Shown: positions 24,901 through 35,578, counted from the stretch's first letter. The stretch is 64,000 nt of DNA from Fredinandcohnia onubensis (GCF_002734215.1 NZ_NSEB01000003.1:140639-204638); one strand, 5' to 3'. Notes: generated from the letters alone by a model not told the origin. Numbers and translations: made by a program.

Positions 24901-25782
24901 TTGTATATTGCTATTCTATGTTTAATATGGGGATTTAATTTTGTTATGATGAAATTAGGCAATGGTGCTTTTCCTCCTGGCGAGTTTGCCGCATTGCGAT
25001 TTTTAACAGGTTCCATCGTACTGCTAAGTCTGTGTTTTATAAAAAGAATACCACTTCCGACTAAATCAGATTTCAAGTGGTTTGTTCTTTGTGGGTTGCT
25101 CCAAACAACATATTTTAATATTGCTATTCAAATATCGCTTAACTACATAAGTGCAGGTCTTACCTCTGTTCTGACCTACAGTATGCCGCTTTTTCTTTCA
25201 ATTATGGCACATAGGTGGATTCCTGGTGAACGGTTGACGGTAAAAAAGACATTTGGAATTGTGATAGGACTAATAGGTTTATTCCTCTCTTTGAATATCC
25301 ATTTTGGAGGATCGATTTGGATTTTATTACTGGCACTAAGCTCCGCTATTTCTTGGGCTACAGCTAGTTTGCTTTTTAAACTAAAATTAAAACATTGTGA
25401 TACCGTCCAGTTTACGACTTGGCAAATGACGATTGGAGCGTTTGGGTTATTGATCTATACTGTTTCATTTGAAAATGGTGCATCACACTGGGGCTTCATG
25501 CCGGTTGTTTATATTCTGTTTTCTGGAGTTATTGCCTCTGCCTTAGCTTTTGTAATGTGGAATCATATTTTGAGGCGGACAGAAGCAAGTAAAGCATCGG
25601 TTTCTTTATTATTTGTCCCCATCGTGGGTGTCATTTCTGGTTACATCTTTTTGGATGAAAGCTTAAGTATCATAACGTTGGCAGGGATTTTCCTTGTACT
25701 GGTAGGGATCTGGTTTGTAAATAGTAAAAGTACTCAAGAAAACCGTACGAACATTCCTAATAATCTTAATAAAGTACTATAG
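24901..25782 (+). CDS. EamA family (drug/metabolite) transporter
   Basis: A 293-residue transporter with ten predicted helices in two EamA repeats (IWGFNFVMMKLGNGAFPPGEFAALRF in the first, SAISWATASLLFKL opening the second). Family members export amino acids, drugs or metabolites; the substrate is unknown. The TTG start at 24901 has GGAGAGGAGG upstream. The N-terminus is a few residues shorter than usual because translation begins inside the first helix. Confidence 0.88.
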   Translation: MYIAILCLIWGFNFVMMKLGNGAFPPGEFAALRFLTGSIVLLSLCFIKRIPLPTKSDFKWFVLCGLLQTTYFNIAIQISLNYISAGLTSVLTYSMPLFLSIMAHRWIPGERLTVKKTFGIVIGLIGLFLSLNIHFGGSIWILLLALSSAISWATASLLFKLKLKHCDTVQFTTWQMTIGAFGLLIYTVSFENGASHWGFMPVVYILFSGVIASALAFVMWNHILRRTEASKASVSLLFVPIVGVISGYIFLDESLSIITLAGIFLVLVGIWFVNSKSTQENRTNIPNNLNKVL

Positions 25783-25862
25783 AGGTTTGATTAATCTCAA
25801 AAATAGATTAATTCTATTCAAAAATGATATTTGTTAGATTGATTAGGGAGTTATACAATATT

Positions 25863-25917
25863 TTCTAGGGGATATTAATGGTATATAGGTCTAAAGTGAA
25901 TTGATCTTCCCCTAGAA
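25863..25917. promoter_or_regulatory. Widely spaced inverted repeat upstream of AraC regulator
   Basis: TTCTAGGGGA (25863-25872) and TCCCCTAGAA (25908-25917) are perfect 10-bp inverted arms separated by 35 bp, ending 40 bp before the regulator start. They may be an autoregulatory operator or form a long-loop RNA stem. Confidence 0.5.
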
Positions 25918-25957
25918 ATAGTAATAAAAAACCTTACGTGTGAGGAAGGTGAGCGGC

Positions 25958-26743
25958 ATGCTGAGTATTAATCCTGAGCAATTTATCTTGAAACCATCTC
26001 TTGCGACAATTACCTGTGAACCAAACTGGCAATGGAAGCGAAAAGAGCCTATTCCGAACTATGATTTGTTTTATGTTTGGAGTGGAGAAGGAAATTTGAT
26101 TTTAAACGGTCAAGATTATTCCATAAAACGCGGAAGTTGCTTTTTATTCCTTCCAGGCGATTGGACGACTGCCACCCAGAATCCTCAGAATCCACTTACA
26201 ATCACCTACATTCATTTTGACTTAGAGAATGAACCAAGCCTAATACCAAATTCTTATCGTATTATTCATGACGCAATTCCTTTTGAGTCTCTCTTAACAC
26301 AATACGTTCGATTATTTTTAATTAAAACATTTGGGGCAGAAACGGAGGCCAAGTTAATCCTTAAACAATTGATGATTCAGCTTTTGCGAGAGGAGCATCA
26401 GGTTGAGGAACGAAACGACCAGGCTCAAACTTCTCTTTTGTCAGCGATTAGGGAAGTGGCAAATTACGTACAGCAGCATCCTGGCGAGGGTCATACGCTT
26501 GAAAGCTTGGCTGCTCGTGCGAACTTTTCTCCAAGGTATTTTTCGCTGAAGTTTAAGGAGATTATTGGCAAGTCAGTGCGCTCCTATATTGTAGAAGCTC
26601 GTATTAAAAGGGCGGAGCATCTCCTACATTATACAGGAATGTCGGTAACTGAAGTGGCTCAAGCGTTAGGCTATGATAATCTGCATTTTTTTAGCCGACA
26701 ATTTAAAAAATACACAGGGAAAAGCCCTTCTGAAATTCGTTAA
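25958..26743 (+). CDS. AraC family transcriptional regulator with cupin-like sensor domain
   Basis: A 261-residue regulator. The N-terminal ~130 residues form an AraC-type cupin ligand-binding domain (LFYVWSGEGNLILNGQDYSIKRGSCFLFLPG). The C-terminal ~100 residues hold two HTH motifs (LESLAARANFSPRYFSLKFKE and SVTEVAQALGYDNLHFFSRQFKK, ending GKSPSEIR). The ATG at 25958 follows AGGAAGGTGAG; a GTG 18 bp upstream is less likely. Targets are unknown. The neighbours are the EamA exporter and the asnB-glt block, either of which it could control. Confidence 0.85.
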   Translation: MLSINPEQFILKPSLATITCEPNWQWKRKEPIPNYDLFYVWSGEGNLILNGQDYSIKRGSCFLFLPGDWTTATQNPQNPLTITYIHFDLENEPSLIPNSYRIIHDAIPFESLLTQYVRLFLIKTFGAETEAKLILKQLMIQLLREEHQVEERNDQAQTSLLSAIREVANYVQQHPGEGHTLESLAARANFSPRYFSLKFKEIIGKSVRSYIVEARIKRAEHLLHYTGMSVTEVAQALGYDNLHFFSRQFKKYTGKSPSEIR

Positions 26744-26753
26744 ATACAGTCAT

Positions 26754-26795
26754 AACAAGCACCTAACCATTGTGGTTTAGGTGCTTGTTTATTTG
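26754..26795 (+). terminator. Terminator of the AraC gene
   Basis: AACAAGCACCTAA (26754-26766) and TTAGGTGCTTGTT (26777-26789) form a perfect 13-bp stem followed by a T-rich stretch. Confidence 0.85.
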
Positions 26796-26835
26796 AGCTG
26801 TGTTAAACACTCTTTTCGAATTCCTGCACTAATTT

Positions 26836-27255
26836 GACTCTGGGACCCATGATTTTATGCTGTTAGTTCGGAATTCCGGACTTATTCTGACTGCAAGCAC
26901 TGTTTGATCATAAAGCTAGTCGCAATCCTGGGCTTATTTCGACTCTGAAACACATTTTTACATGCTTGCAGTCAGAATCCCACATCTATTCTGACTGCAA
27001 GTACCTTTTGCTTATAATGCTTGTCGCAATCCCGTGCTTATTCTGACTCAGAGACACCTGATTTTATGCTGTTAGTCAGAATTCCGGACTTATTCTGACA
27101 GCAAGCACTGTTTGATCATAAAGCTAGTCGCAATCCCGTGTTTATTTTGACTCTGAGCCACCTGATTTCATGATGTAAGTCAGAATCCCCCACCCATTCT
27201 GACAGCAAGCACCATTTAATCGTAATATTTGTCCCTTTAACAGAGCTATTATTCA
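26836..27255. repeat. Palindromic repeat array 2 (52-bp period)
   Basis: Elements of the form GTCnnAA-N11-TTnnGAC start at 26919, 26971, 27023, 27075, 27127 and 27179, exactly 52 bp apart. A first copy with a decayed left arm starts near 26867 and a decayed last copy at 27231. GTCGCAA and GTCAGAA types alternate as in the array at 12884-13383, so the two are one family. The 26796-27260 gap holds no gene. Confidence 0.9.
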
Positions 27256-27277
27256 AAAAGAAAAAATTATGTAAAAA

Positions 27278-27333
27278 AGTGCAAATTTTACACAGAATAG
27301 TCTAAATATTTTCAAGTAAGAGGGTGATACGAT
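27278..27333 (+). promoter_or_regulatory. asnB promoter module shared with gltB
   Basis: The extended -10 TGATACGAT ends at 27333. The 32 bp starting at 27278 match 27 of 32 bases of the segment starting at 29334 before gltB, and both segments start exactly 50 bp upstream of their -10 hexamers. The shared core includes GAATAGT-Y-TAAATAT. Confidence 0.65.
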
Positions 27334-27414
27334 TAAAATGACAGATCAATATACATGTTTGGCTTTTACTGAATAGAAGGAAGCCAGAAAATTTCTTAAG
27401 AAAGAGTGATCTCA

Positions 27415-29265
27415 ATGTGTGGAATTACAGGATGGATTGATTGGCAACAGGATTTGAATCACCAAGAACAAATCGTCGGTAAGATGGCGCAAACATTAGC
27501 AAAGCGTGGTCCAGATGCTTCTAATGTCTTAAGTGATCATCATGCTGCACTGGGTCATACAAGATTAATTGTTGTGGATCCTTCCGGAGGAACACAGCCG
27601 ATGACAAGGAGATCAAAAAGCGGGCATGCTTTTTCAATGGTTTATAATGGAGAACTTTATAATACAGAGGATTTACGTAAGGAATTACTAAGCCGTGGGT
27701 ATACATTTCAATCCCACTCCGATACGGAAGTACTTCTTACTTCTTATATTGAGTGGCGAGAAGAATGTGTAGAGCGGTTAAATGGTATTTTTGCTTTTGC
27801 AATTTGGGACCATCAGCAAGAAAAACTTTTTATGGCAAGGGATCGACTCGGGGTCAAACCGTTATTTTTCAAACATACAGATAGCACCCTTTTGTTTGGG
27901 TCAGAGCTTAAAGCTATTTTGGCACATCCAAATGTGAAGGCGGAAGTAGATCGCGAAGGACTTCAAGAAATTTTTGCGCTGGGACCTTCACGTACACCAG
28001 GGCATGGTATTTATCGAGGGATACAAGAATTAAGGCCGGCACATCTTCTTATGTTTGATCGGAATGGACTGAAAATGAAACGTTATTGGAACGTCGAAAG
28101 CCGCAAACATGCTGATTCATTGGACGATACGGTGGAAGAAGTGCGATTTCTAGTGAAAGATGCCGTTGAAAGACAATTAGTTGCAGATGTTCCGGTCTGT
28201 ACATTTTTATCAGGTGGGTTAGATTCTAGTGCAATAAGTGCGATTGCCTCGAACTACTTTAACCAACAAGGAAGAGGAAAGCTTCATACGTATTCGATTG
28301 ACTATGAGCGGAATAGCGAGTTTTTCAAATCAAGCTTATTTCAAGTGGATGAAGATAAACCATGGATCGATAAGATGACTCAATATTTAGGTGTCGTCCA
28401 TCATTCGAAAATAATTACTCAGGAACAACTGGCTCACTCGTTAGAGAATGCGGTAAAAGGAAGAGACTTACCAGGAATGGCGGATATCGACTCTTCTCTC
28501 CTTTGGTTTTCTGAGGAAATCAAACAAGACTTTACGGTTGCCTTATCTGGAGAATGTGCGGATGAAATTTTCGGTGGTTACCCTTGGTTTTATAAGAAAG
28601 AGTTACTACAAGATAATCATTTTCCATGGATGAAGTCTGAAGAAGAAAGACATAAGCTTCTATTACCTCATTGGCAAAACAAACTTAAACTAAAAGACTA
28701 TGTACAAGAACGTTACCATGAAACATTACGGGAAGTTCCACGATTAGATGGAGAAAGTCCGGAAGAGTCAAGACGCAGGGAAATATTTTATTTGAATATG
28801 ATTTGGTTCATGTCTACTCTGCTAGAACGAAAGGATCGCATGAGTATGGCCGCTAGTTTAGAAGTACGCGTTCCATTTGCGGATCACCGACTCATTGAAT
28901 ATGTGTGGAATATTCCATGGGAGATGAAGATGTTAGAAGGAAGGGAAAAAGGAATCTTAAGGAAAGCATTAGAGGGAACATTACCTAATTCCGTTCTGTA
29001 TAGAAAGAAAAATCCTTATCCGAAAACTCATAATCCAGATTATCTGAATCTCGTAAAAAATATGCTGACTAGCGTAATTGAGAAGAAGAACTCTCCTATT
29101 CTAGAATTAGTTTCGAAACAAAAGGTAAGAGATATCATTGATTCTGACGGTGCATCATTCAAGGTTCCTTGGTTTGGGCAACTAATGACAGGACCTCAGC
29201 TCATCGCACATTTAGTGCAAATCAATGTGTGGCTTGATTCTTATAATGTGAACATTGTTGATTAA
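27415..29265 (+). CDS. asnB: asparagine synthetase (glutamine-hydrolysing) AsnB
   Basis: A 616-residue enzyme converting aspartate, glutamine and ATP to asparagine. The N-terminal class II amidotransferase domain starts MCGITGW, with Cys2 as nucleophile after Met removal. The synthetase domain has the PPi loop SGGLDSSA and the later GECADEIFGGYPW. The ATG at 27415 is required to place Cys at position 2; an in-frame GTG lies 9 bp upstream. It is a stand-alone transcript with its own promoter, ~165 bp ahead of gltB. Confidence 0.94.
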   Translation: MCGITGWIDWQQDLNHQEQIVGKMAQTLAKRGPDASNVLSDHHAALGHTRLIVVDPSGGTQPMTRRSKSGHAFSMVYNGELYNTEDLRKELLSRGYTFQSHSDTEVLLTSYIEWREECVERLNGIFAFAIWDHQQEKLFMARDRLGVKPLFFKHTDSTLLFGSELKAILAHPNVKAEVDREGLQEIFALGPSRTPGHGIYRGIQELRPAHLLMFDRNGLKMKRYWNVESRKHADSLDDTVEEVRFLVKDAVERQLVADVPVCTFLSGGLDSSAISAIASNYFNQQGRGKLHTYSIDYERNSEFFKSSLFQVDEDKPWIDKMTQYLGVVHHSKIITQEQLAHSLENAVKGRDLPGMADIDSSLLWFSEEIKQDFTVALSGECADEIFGGYPWFYKKELLQDNHFPWMKSEEERHKLLLPHWQNKLKLKDYVQERYHETLREVPRLDGESPEESRRREIFYLNMIWFMSTLLERKDRMSMAASLEVRVPFADHRLIEYVWNIPWEMKMLEGREKGILRKALEGTLPNSVLYRKKNPYPKTHNPDYLNLVKNMLTSVIEKKNSPILELVSKQKVRDIIDSDGASFKVPWFGQLMTGPQLIAHLVQINVWLDSYNVNIVD

Positions 29266-29333
29266 ACTTGAGCTCCGAAAGGCGTTTTGGTAGAGAATAT
29301 CCTAGCGTGAAGGTAAAACAAGTTGTGTCATTC

Positions 29334-29389
29334 AGTGTAAATTTTATAGCGAATAGTTTAAATATCTTTCAAAATAACGGTGCTACTAT
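29334..29389 (+). promoter_or_regulatory. gltB promoter module shared with asnB
   Basis: The extended -10 TGCTACTAT ends at 29389. The upstream 32 bp are nearly the same as those before asnB, at identical distance from the -10. No -35 consensus is visible, which suggests activator dependence. Confidence 0.65.
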
Positions 29390-29430
29390 TAACTTAACAA
29401 CGAAACAGATAAGGAACAGGGGTGATACAA

Positions 29431-32400
29431 ATGCATCGATTAAAAAGACTTGGTTTATATGATCCTCAGTTTGAACATGACGCTTGTGGTATCGCCTTGC
29501 TTGCAAATATTCAAGGTGGTAAAACACACACCATAGTAAGTCAGGCACTAACAGCTCTTGAACGATTAAATCATCGTGGGGGTCAGACGGGTAGTGAAAA
29601 ATTAGGAGATGGCTCCGGAATTCTAACTGAGCTCCCACACGATTTATTTGTAAATGAATGGAAGTTGAAAGGGAAACAACTTCCATTCATGGGTGCTTAC
29701 GGAGTAGGGATGCTATTTTTACCTCAAGAGTTAGACAAAATGACAGATTATAAATTGAGAATAGAAGAAATCATGCAGAATGAGGGTCTAGAGATTTTTG
29801 GATGGAGAAATGTACCAACGAATGATGAAGAGTTGGGAAGCACGGCTAAACAGTCTCAACCATCTGTCCATCAATTATTCGTTACTTCCACAAATGAGGA
29901 ACTAGACAGTGATCAATTTGAGCGATTGTTATATATGGCACGTCGAAAAATAGAGAAAGCATTCAATGATGCTGAAGTGAATCAGGAAGATTGCTATATT
30001 GTTAGTTTTTCATCAAGAACCATCGTATATAAAGGACTTCTCTTACCAAGCCAGTTAAGAAGCTATTATGAGGATTTAAGTCGAGATGATTACCAATCCG
30101 CGATGGCCATGGTGCATAACCGATTTAGTACCAATACCTTTCCTAGCTGGAGAAGAGCGCAGCCAAACCGAACATTAATGCATAATGGTGAGATTAATAC
30201 GATAACAGGGAATGTAAACTGGATGCTTGCACGGGAACCAGTTCTTCGTTCCGATCTTCTGGAGGATAATGAAGCTCTTCATCCAGTGATTGACCTTGAT
30301 GGCAGTGACACCGCAATGTTTGATAACGCGCTAGAATATCTAGTGATGTCCGGTTGGCCACTCGCTAAAGCAATGATGTTGATGATCCCAGAACCTTGGC
30401 AGAATAACAAACTTCTTTCTGACAAGAAAAGGGCATTCTATCAGTTTCATAGTTGCCTTATGGAGGCCTGGGATGGTCCAGCAGCAATGGGTTTTACAAA
30501 TGGAAAGCAGATTGGAGCTTGCCTAGATAGAAATGGGTTAAGGCCAGCACGTATTATCCTTACAGATGATGATTTCCTTTGTTTATCTTCGGAAGTGGGA
30601 GTAGTAGACATTCCAGAAGAGAAAATAATTCTAAAGGATCGCCTAAAGCCAGGACAAATGCTTTTAGTAGATTTAGAGAAGAAGAAGCTTCTACTGGATG
30701 AAGAAGTAAAACAACAATTTATAAACGAAAATCCTTATGAAGATTGGGTAAATGAGACCATTACTCCAATTGAAAATCTGCGTACAACAAAGAAGAAAGA
30801 GGCAACAGAAAGCAAAGAGGAACTATTACGTATTCAAAAAGCGTTCGGCTACACCTATGAAGAGTGGGATAAAATCATTAAGCCGATGGCGCAAGAAGGA
30901 AATGAACCGATTGGTTCTATGGGATACGATGCTCCGCTAGCCATTCTATCATCAAAACCTCAATTACTATTTAATTATTTCAAACAGCGTTTTGCCCAAG
31001 TAACCAATCCTCCAATTGATGCGATCCGCGAAGCATACGTCACATCAATGGAAGTATTACTAGGAGCAGAGGGGAATTTATTGCAACCGAAGACTGAAGA
31101 TTACAAAAAAATAAGGTTGAGCTCCCCAATCCTGTCTGAAGTAGAAATGAGAACAATACAAAGTTTGGATAGCGAAGATTGGAAAGTATCGACTATTTCG
31201 ATTCTCCTACCTATACAAGGAATGGCGATTCAGGACTGTCTTCACGAAATACTCTCAACCGCTGAAAAAGCAGTAAGGGATGGAAGCAATCTAATCGTGT
31301 TAAGCGATCAGGGAATCAATCAAAATCAAGGTGCAGTTCCTTCCCTACTAGCTGTATCTGCTCTCCACCACCATCTGATACGACAAGGGCTTAGAAGCAA
31401 GGTCAGCATCATTGTAGCATCGGGAGAGCCTAGGGAAGTTCACCATTTTGCAGTGCTTCTCGGTTATGGCGCAAATGCCATCTTTCCATATCTGGTATAC
31501 AAATCGCTTTCGCAACTAACAGGTGAAAACTTATTCGCAAATTATAAAAAGGCAGTTACAAAAGGAATCCTGAAGATCATGTCAAAAATGGGGATTTCGA
31601 CAGTTCAGAGTTATATCGGTGCTCAAATTTTTGAGGCTGTTGGGATTAGTGAAGAGGTAATCGACACGTATTTTCCGCGCACATCTTCTCGAATAGGTGG
31701 TCTTCAACTCGAAGATGTTGCAAAAGAAACGATTAGTCGTCACAACCAAGCGTGGCTAAATGAAGATCCAACTTTAGATGAAGGTGATGACCTACAATGG
31801 CGTATAAACGGAGAGTCACATTTGTACCGACCAGAGACCATCCACACCTTACAACATGCCTGTCGTACCGGTAAATATGAGGTTTATAAAAAATACAGTC
31901 ACATGATGGGGGAAGATACCGAAAAGAGTATTACGCTCAGAGGTATGTTCCGGTTAAAGAGTAACAGGAAGCCTATTTCAATTGAGGAAGTTGAACCAAT
32001 TGAGTCTATTTTTAAACGTTTCAAGACAGGAGCAATGTCATACGGATCCATTAGTAAAGAGGCTCATGAAGCAATTGCTGTAGCCATGAACCGAATTGGA
32101 GGAAAAAGTAATTCTGGTGAAGGTGGGGAGGATCCACAACGTTTTATACCGCTCGCTAACGGGGATTCAAAATTAAGCAGAATGAAGCAAGTGGCATCCG
32201 GACGATTTGGAGTGACAAGTCATTACCTTGTGAATAGTGATGAAATCCAAATAAAAATGGCCCAAGGAGCAAAGCCAGGTGAAGGAGGTCAACTCGCTGG
32301 TCATAAGGTCACCATATCAGTAGCGAAAACGAGGGGATCAACACCTGGTATCGAGTTAATCTCACCTCCTCCACACCATGATATCTATTCGATAGAGGAC

Positions 32401-33882
32401 TTAGAGCAGCTTATATATGATCTGAAGAATGCGAATCCTAGTGCAGATATTAATGTAAAGCTTGTTTCAGGAACAGGTGTAGGAACAATTGCTGCGGGCG
32501 TTGCCAAAGCAAAAGCCGATGTTATTTTGGTGAGTGGCTATGATGGTGGAACAGGCGCTGCAGCAAAGACGAGTATTAAGCATGCTGGTCTGCCGTGGGA
32601 ACTAGGATTAGCAGAAGCTCATCAAACCCTCATGCTAAATGGCCTTAGAAATAGTGTGAGGCTTGAAGCTGATGGAAAATTGATGAATGGCCGAGATGTT
32701 GTCATTGCAGCATTGTTAGGTGCAGAAGAATATGGTTTTGCAACTCTTCCACTTGTTTCACTTGGTTGTATCATGATGAGAGTTTGCCACATGGACACAT
32801 GTCCAGTTGGAATTGCGACTCAAAACCCTGAACTTCGAAAGAAGATGATGGGAACAGCGGAACATATTGTTCATCTCATGACTTTTATAGCACAAGAAGT
32901 TCGAGAATATATGGCTCAATTTGGTTTCAGAACGATGGATGAGATGATTGGATGCACAGACGTCATCCAGATAGATAATCCTAAAGCGTGGAAATTACAA
33001 AGTCTTGATTTGTCTCCACTTTTAGTCAGACATGAAGGTGAAAGAGTTTCATCTAAAAAACAAGACCATCAACTCGAACAAACACTCGATTATCGAGAAC
33101 TACTTCCAATAAGCAGCCAAGCATGGGTTATCCAGCAGACTGCAAGGGATGTTTTCCGAATTTCAAATACCGATCGATCTGTGGGAACACTGACCGGAAG
33201 TGAAATATCAAAGCAATTTGGAGCAGTTGGCTTACCTGAGGATACGCTTCACTATCTATTTAAAGGATCAGCTGGTCAAAGCTTCGGGGCATTCATCCCA
33301 AGTGGACTCACTTTAGAAGTAGAAGGTGATAGCAATGACTATGTTGGGAAAGGTCTATCCGGGGGTAAAATTATTGTCCGCCCATCTAGTTTATCTCCAC
33401 TCGTTTCCGAAGAGAATGTGATTATAGGGAATGCGGCGTTTTATGGAGCTACAAGCGGGAAGGCATTTATTCGTGGAAAAGCAGGGGAAAGATTCTGTGT
33501 TCGTAATAGTGGTGCAACTGTTGTTGTAGAGGGTGTCGGCGAACATGGTTGTGAATACATGACAGGAGGCAGTGCATTAATCCTAGGGGAAGTTGGGAAA
33601 AATTTCGCTGCAGGAATGTCCGGAGGCATCGCTTATATATATGAACCGGCTAATCAACATTTCCAACATGAATATAATCCAGAACTGGTTCTACTAGAAT
33701 CCATAGAAGATCTTGAGGAAAAGAATATGATTTACAGTCTTTTGAAAGAACATTACGAATACACAAATAGTCCCTTGGCTTATCGCTTAATTCAACATTG
33801 GAAAACAGAAGCAGATCAGTTTATTAAAGTAATCCCTCGGAATTATAAATTAATTCTTGAAACGCAAAATCTAGTTGTTTAA
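29431..33882 (+). CDS. gltB: glutamate synthase (NADPH) large subunit
   Basis: A 1483-residue alpha subunit of NADPH-GOGAT (called GltA in B. subtilis). It hydrolyses glutamine and transfers ammonia to 2-oxoglutarate. The amidotransferase nucleophile is the Cys in [13 protein letters not shown] after a ~20-residue propeptide. The FMN/synthase domain carries [24 protein letters not shown] and the [3Fe-4S] cysteines in [19 protein letters not shown]. The C-terminal domain contains the glycine-rich beta-helix ([25 protein letters not shown]). The ATG at 29431 has AGGGG upstream. gltC, which precedes gltAB in B. subtilis, is absent. Confidence 0.96.
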   Translation: MHRLKRLGLYDPQFEHDACGIALLANIQGGKTHTIVSQALTALERLNHRGGQTGSEKLGDGSGILTELPHDLFVNEWKLKGKQLPFMGAYGVGMLFLPQELDKMTDYKLRIEEIMQNEGLEIFGWRNVPTNDEELGSTAKQSQPSVHQLFVTSTNEELDSDQFERLLYMARRKIEKAFNDAEVNQEDCYIVSFSSRTIVYKGLLLPSQLRSYYEDLSRDDYQSAMAMVHNRFSTNTFPSWRRAQPNRTLMHNGEINTITGNVNWMLAREPVLRSDLLEDNEALHPVIDLDGSDTAMFDNALEYLVMSGWPLAKAMMLMIPEPWQNNKLLSDKKRAFYQFHSCLMEAWDGPAAMGFTNGKQIGACLDRNGLRPARIILTDDDFLCLSSEVGVVDIPEEKIILKDRLKPGQMLLVDLEKKKLLLDEEVKQQFINENPYEDWVNETITPIENLRTTKKKEATESKEELLRIQKAFGYTYEEWDKIIKPMAQEGNEPIGSMGYDAPLAILSSKPQLLFNYFKQRFAQVTNPPIDAIREAYVTSMEVLLGAEGNLLQPKTEDYKKIRLSSPILSEVEMRTIQSLDSEDWKVSTISILLPIQGMAIQDCLHEILSTAEKAVRDGSNLIVLSDQGINQNQGAVPSLLAVSALHHHLIRQGLRSKVSIIVASGEPREVHHFAVLLGYGANAIFPYLVYKSLSQLTGENLFANYKKAVTKGILKIMSKMGISTVQSYIGAQIFEAVGISEEVIDTYFPRTSSRIGGLQLEDVAKETISRHNQAWLNEDPTLDEGDDLQWRINGESHLYRPETIHTLQHACRTGKYEVYKKYSHMMGEDTEKSITLRGMFRLKSNRKPISIEEVEPIESIFKRFKTGAMSYGSISKEAHEAIAVAMNRIGGKSNSGEGGEDPQRFIPLANGDSKLSRMKQVASGRFGVTSHYLVNSDEIQIKMAQGAKPGEGGQLAGHKVTISVAKTRGSTPGIELISPPPHHDIYSIEDLEQLIYDLKNANPSADINVKLVSGTGVGTIAAGVAKAKADVILVSGYDGGTGAAAKTSIKHAGLPWELGLAEAHQTLMLNGLRNSVRLEADGKLMNGRDVVIAALLGAEEYGFATLPLVSLGCIMMRVCHMDTCPVGIATQNPELRKKMMGTAEHIVHLMTFIAQEVREYMAQFGFRTMDEMIGCTDVIQIDNPKAWKLQSLDLSPLLVRHEGERVSSKKQDHQLEQTLDYRELLPISSQAWVIQQTARDVFRISNTDRSVGTLTGSEISKQFGAVGLPEDTLHYLFKGSAGQSFGAFIPSGLTLEVEGDSNDYVGKGLSGGKIIVRPSSLSPLVSEENVIIGNAAFYGATSGKAFIRGKAGERFCVRNSGATVVVEGVGEHGCEYMTGGSALILGEVGKNFAAGMSGGIAYIYEPANQHFQHEYNPELVLLESIEDLEEKNMIYSLLKEHYEYTNSPLAYRLIQHWKTEADQFIKVIPRNYKLILETQNLVV

Positions 33883-33924
33883 CTATTATTTACCACTAGT
33901 TTCCTAAGAAAAGAGGTGTACGAT

Positions 33925-35394
33925 TTGGGAAAACATACAGGATTTTTAGAATATAAGCGGCAGCCCGCAAATTATCGTGAACCACTGCAACGATTGAAGG
34001 ATTGGAAGGAAATCTCGGTTCTGCCTCCTTCAAGAGATCTTGTTAACCAAGCGGCACGATGTATGGATTGTGGAGTTCCCTTCTGTCAGAACGGAAGTGT
34101 TCTTGGAGGGATGACTACCGGATGCCCTTTATATAATCTAATTCCAGAATGGAATGAACTGGTTTATCGGGGAAATTGGAAAGAGGCTTATGAGAGATTA
34201 AGTAAGACAAATCCGTTTCCGGAGTTTACCGGAAGGGCTTGCCCGGCCCCTTGTGAGGCGGGGTGTGTAGCCTCACTATATGAAAGTTCTGTCACGATAA
34301 AAAATATCGAATGGGCTATTATCGACAAAGCCTTTGAGGAAGGTTGGGTAACTCCACAGATTCCTAAGAATAGAACAGGAAAGAAAGTTGCGATTATCGG
34401 TTCAGGACCTGCAGGATTAGCCAGTGCATCGGAACTGAATCAACAAGGACATTCCGTAACAGTATTTGAAAGGTCCGACCGAATTGGAGGATTGCTAACG
34501 TATGGAATTCCCAAAATGAAAATTGAACAACATGTCGTGGATCGTCGGATTAATGTTCTAAGAGAATCAGGAATCACGTTTGTGACAAATACAGAGATTG
34601 GTAAAGATTATCCTTTGGAAAAACTAGATTCAGAGTTTGATAGTGTGATTATCTGTACCGGGGCAACAAAACCACGGAATGTGGTGGCAGAAGGAAGAAA
34701 TCTAAAAGGTATCCATTTTGCCATGGATTACCTGCATAGCAATACGAAAAGCATGCTGGATACTAACTTCGCAGATGGGAAATTTATCCCTGCAGAAGGG
34801 AAAGACGTAATTGTAATTGGTGGGGGAGACACAGCAACAGACTGTGTATCAACCGCTCTCCGACATAATTGTAAAAGTCTAGTCCAGTTTGATATTTATC
34901 CGGAGCGGTCAACCAGTCGTACTGAGGAGAATCCTTGGCCGCAATATCCAATCATTCACAAGCTTGATCATGGACATGAGGAGGCATTAGCAAGGTTTGG
35001 AAGTGACCCCCGTGCATATGCGACATCAGCTATTGAATTTATAGGGGATGAGAATGGGCACTTAATGGGTGTTAAGAGTATCGAAGTTCGGACGATAGTG
35101 AATGAAAATGGGGAGAAAATCAGAGAGCAAATCCCAGGTTCAGAAAGAGTATGGCCTGCCCAGCTTGTTTTATTAGCGGTTGGATTTGAAGGGATGGATC
35201 AAGACCTCTTAGAGAAATTCAACCAAGAAGAAACCACAACAAGAGCCGAAAAATCAGAAGATCCTTACCAGACAAACAAGGAAGGTACCTTCATAGCAGG
35301 TGATGCCCGCCGTGGTTCAAGTTTAATAGTATGGGCTATCCAAGAAGGAAAAGAAGCTGCGGAAGCTTGTCACAACTACCTAATAAACATTTAA
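33925..35394 (+). CDS. gltD: glutamate synthase (NADPH) small subunit
   Basis: A 489-residue beta subunit of GOGAT. N-terminal cysteines that bind [4Fe-4S] clusters lie in AARCMDCGVPFCQ and GRACPAPCEAGC. The FAD site is VAIIGSGPAGLASA and the NADPH site VIGGGDTATDCV. It feeds NADPH electrons to the large subunit. The TTG at 33925 gives the family-typical start MGKHTGFLEY and follows AAGAGGTG. It begins 42 bp after gltB. Confidence 0.95.
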   Translation: MGKHTGFLEYKRQPANYREPLQRLKDWKEISVLPPSRDLVNQAARCMDCGVPFCQNGSVLGGMTTGCPLYNLIPEWNELVYRGNWKEAYERLSKTNPFPEFTGRACPAPCEAGCVASLYESSVTIKNIEWAIIDKAFEEGWVTPQIPKNRTGKKVAIIGSGPAGLASASELNQQGHSVTVFERSDRIGGLLTYGIPKMKIEQHVVDRRINVLRESGITFVTNTEIGKDYPLEKLDSEFDSVIICTGATKPRNVVAEGRNLKGIHFAMDYLHSNTKSMLDTNFADGKFIPAEGKDVIVIGGGDTATDCVSTALRHNCKSLVQFDIYPERSTSRTEENPWPQYPIIHKLDHGHEEALARFGSDPRAYATSAIEFIGDENGHLMGVKSIEVRTIVNENGEKIREQIPGSERVWPAQLVLLAVGFEGMDQDLLEKFNQEETTTRAEKSEDPYQTNKEGTFIAGDARRGSSLIVWAIQEGKEAAEACHNYLINI

Positions 35395-35488
35395 CTTTAT
35401 TCAGGAAAGTCCCCATTCTGTAAATACTGGGATGAAAAAAGTGAATATACAATTCAGTTTGTGTTCAAACACAGACTGAATAAAGTTA
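35392..35488 (+). ncRNA. Alternative-hairpin element after gltD
   Basis: A 13-bp inverted repeat (35392-35404 with 35476-35488, TAACTTTATTCAG / CTGAATAAAGTTA) competes with an inner 12-bp hairpin (35452-35463 with 35470-35481). Both use the CTGAAT stretch at 35476-35481, so they cannot form together. This looks like an attenuator or mRNA switch between gltD and dapL. No known riboswitch is recognised. Confidence 0.45.
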
Positions 35489-35490
35489 AT

Positions 35491-35578
35491 GCCTCCGGCG
35501 GATGCCACAGATTTTCAAAGGAAACTTTTCGAGCTTGCTCGAAAAAATCTGGGCGCAAATACGCCAAGGCGCATTTGA
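35491..35578. repeat. Palindromic element upstream of dapL
   Basis: GCCTCCGGCGGATG opens a compact element with stems CAGATTTT/AAAATCTG (35508-35515, 35544-35551), TTCGAG/CTCGAA in its loop and GCGCAAATACGCC-AA-GGCG at its end. It has the look of a small dispersed REP-like element; only one copy is seen in this window. Confidence 0.5.

Noticed and set aside
27278..27300. TnrA/GlnR operator before asnB and gltB
   Set aside because: The AT-rich core resembles TGTNA-N7-TNACA, but the right half-site does not match at the required spacing.
27236..27414. T-box riboswitch before asnB
   Set aside because: No T-box sequence, specifier-like stem or terminator/antiterminator pair is visible in the short leader.
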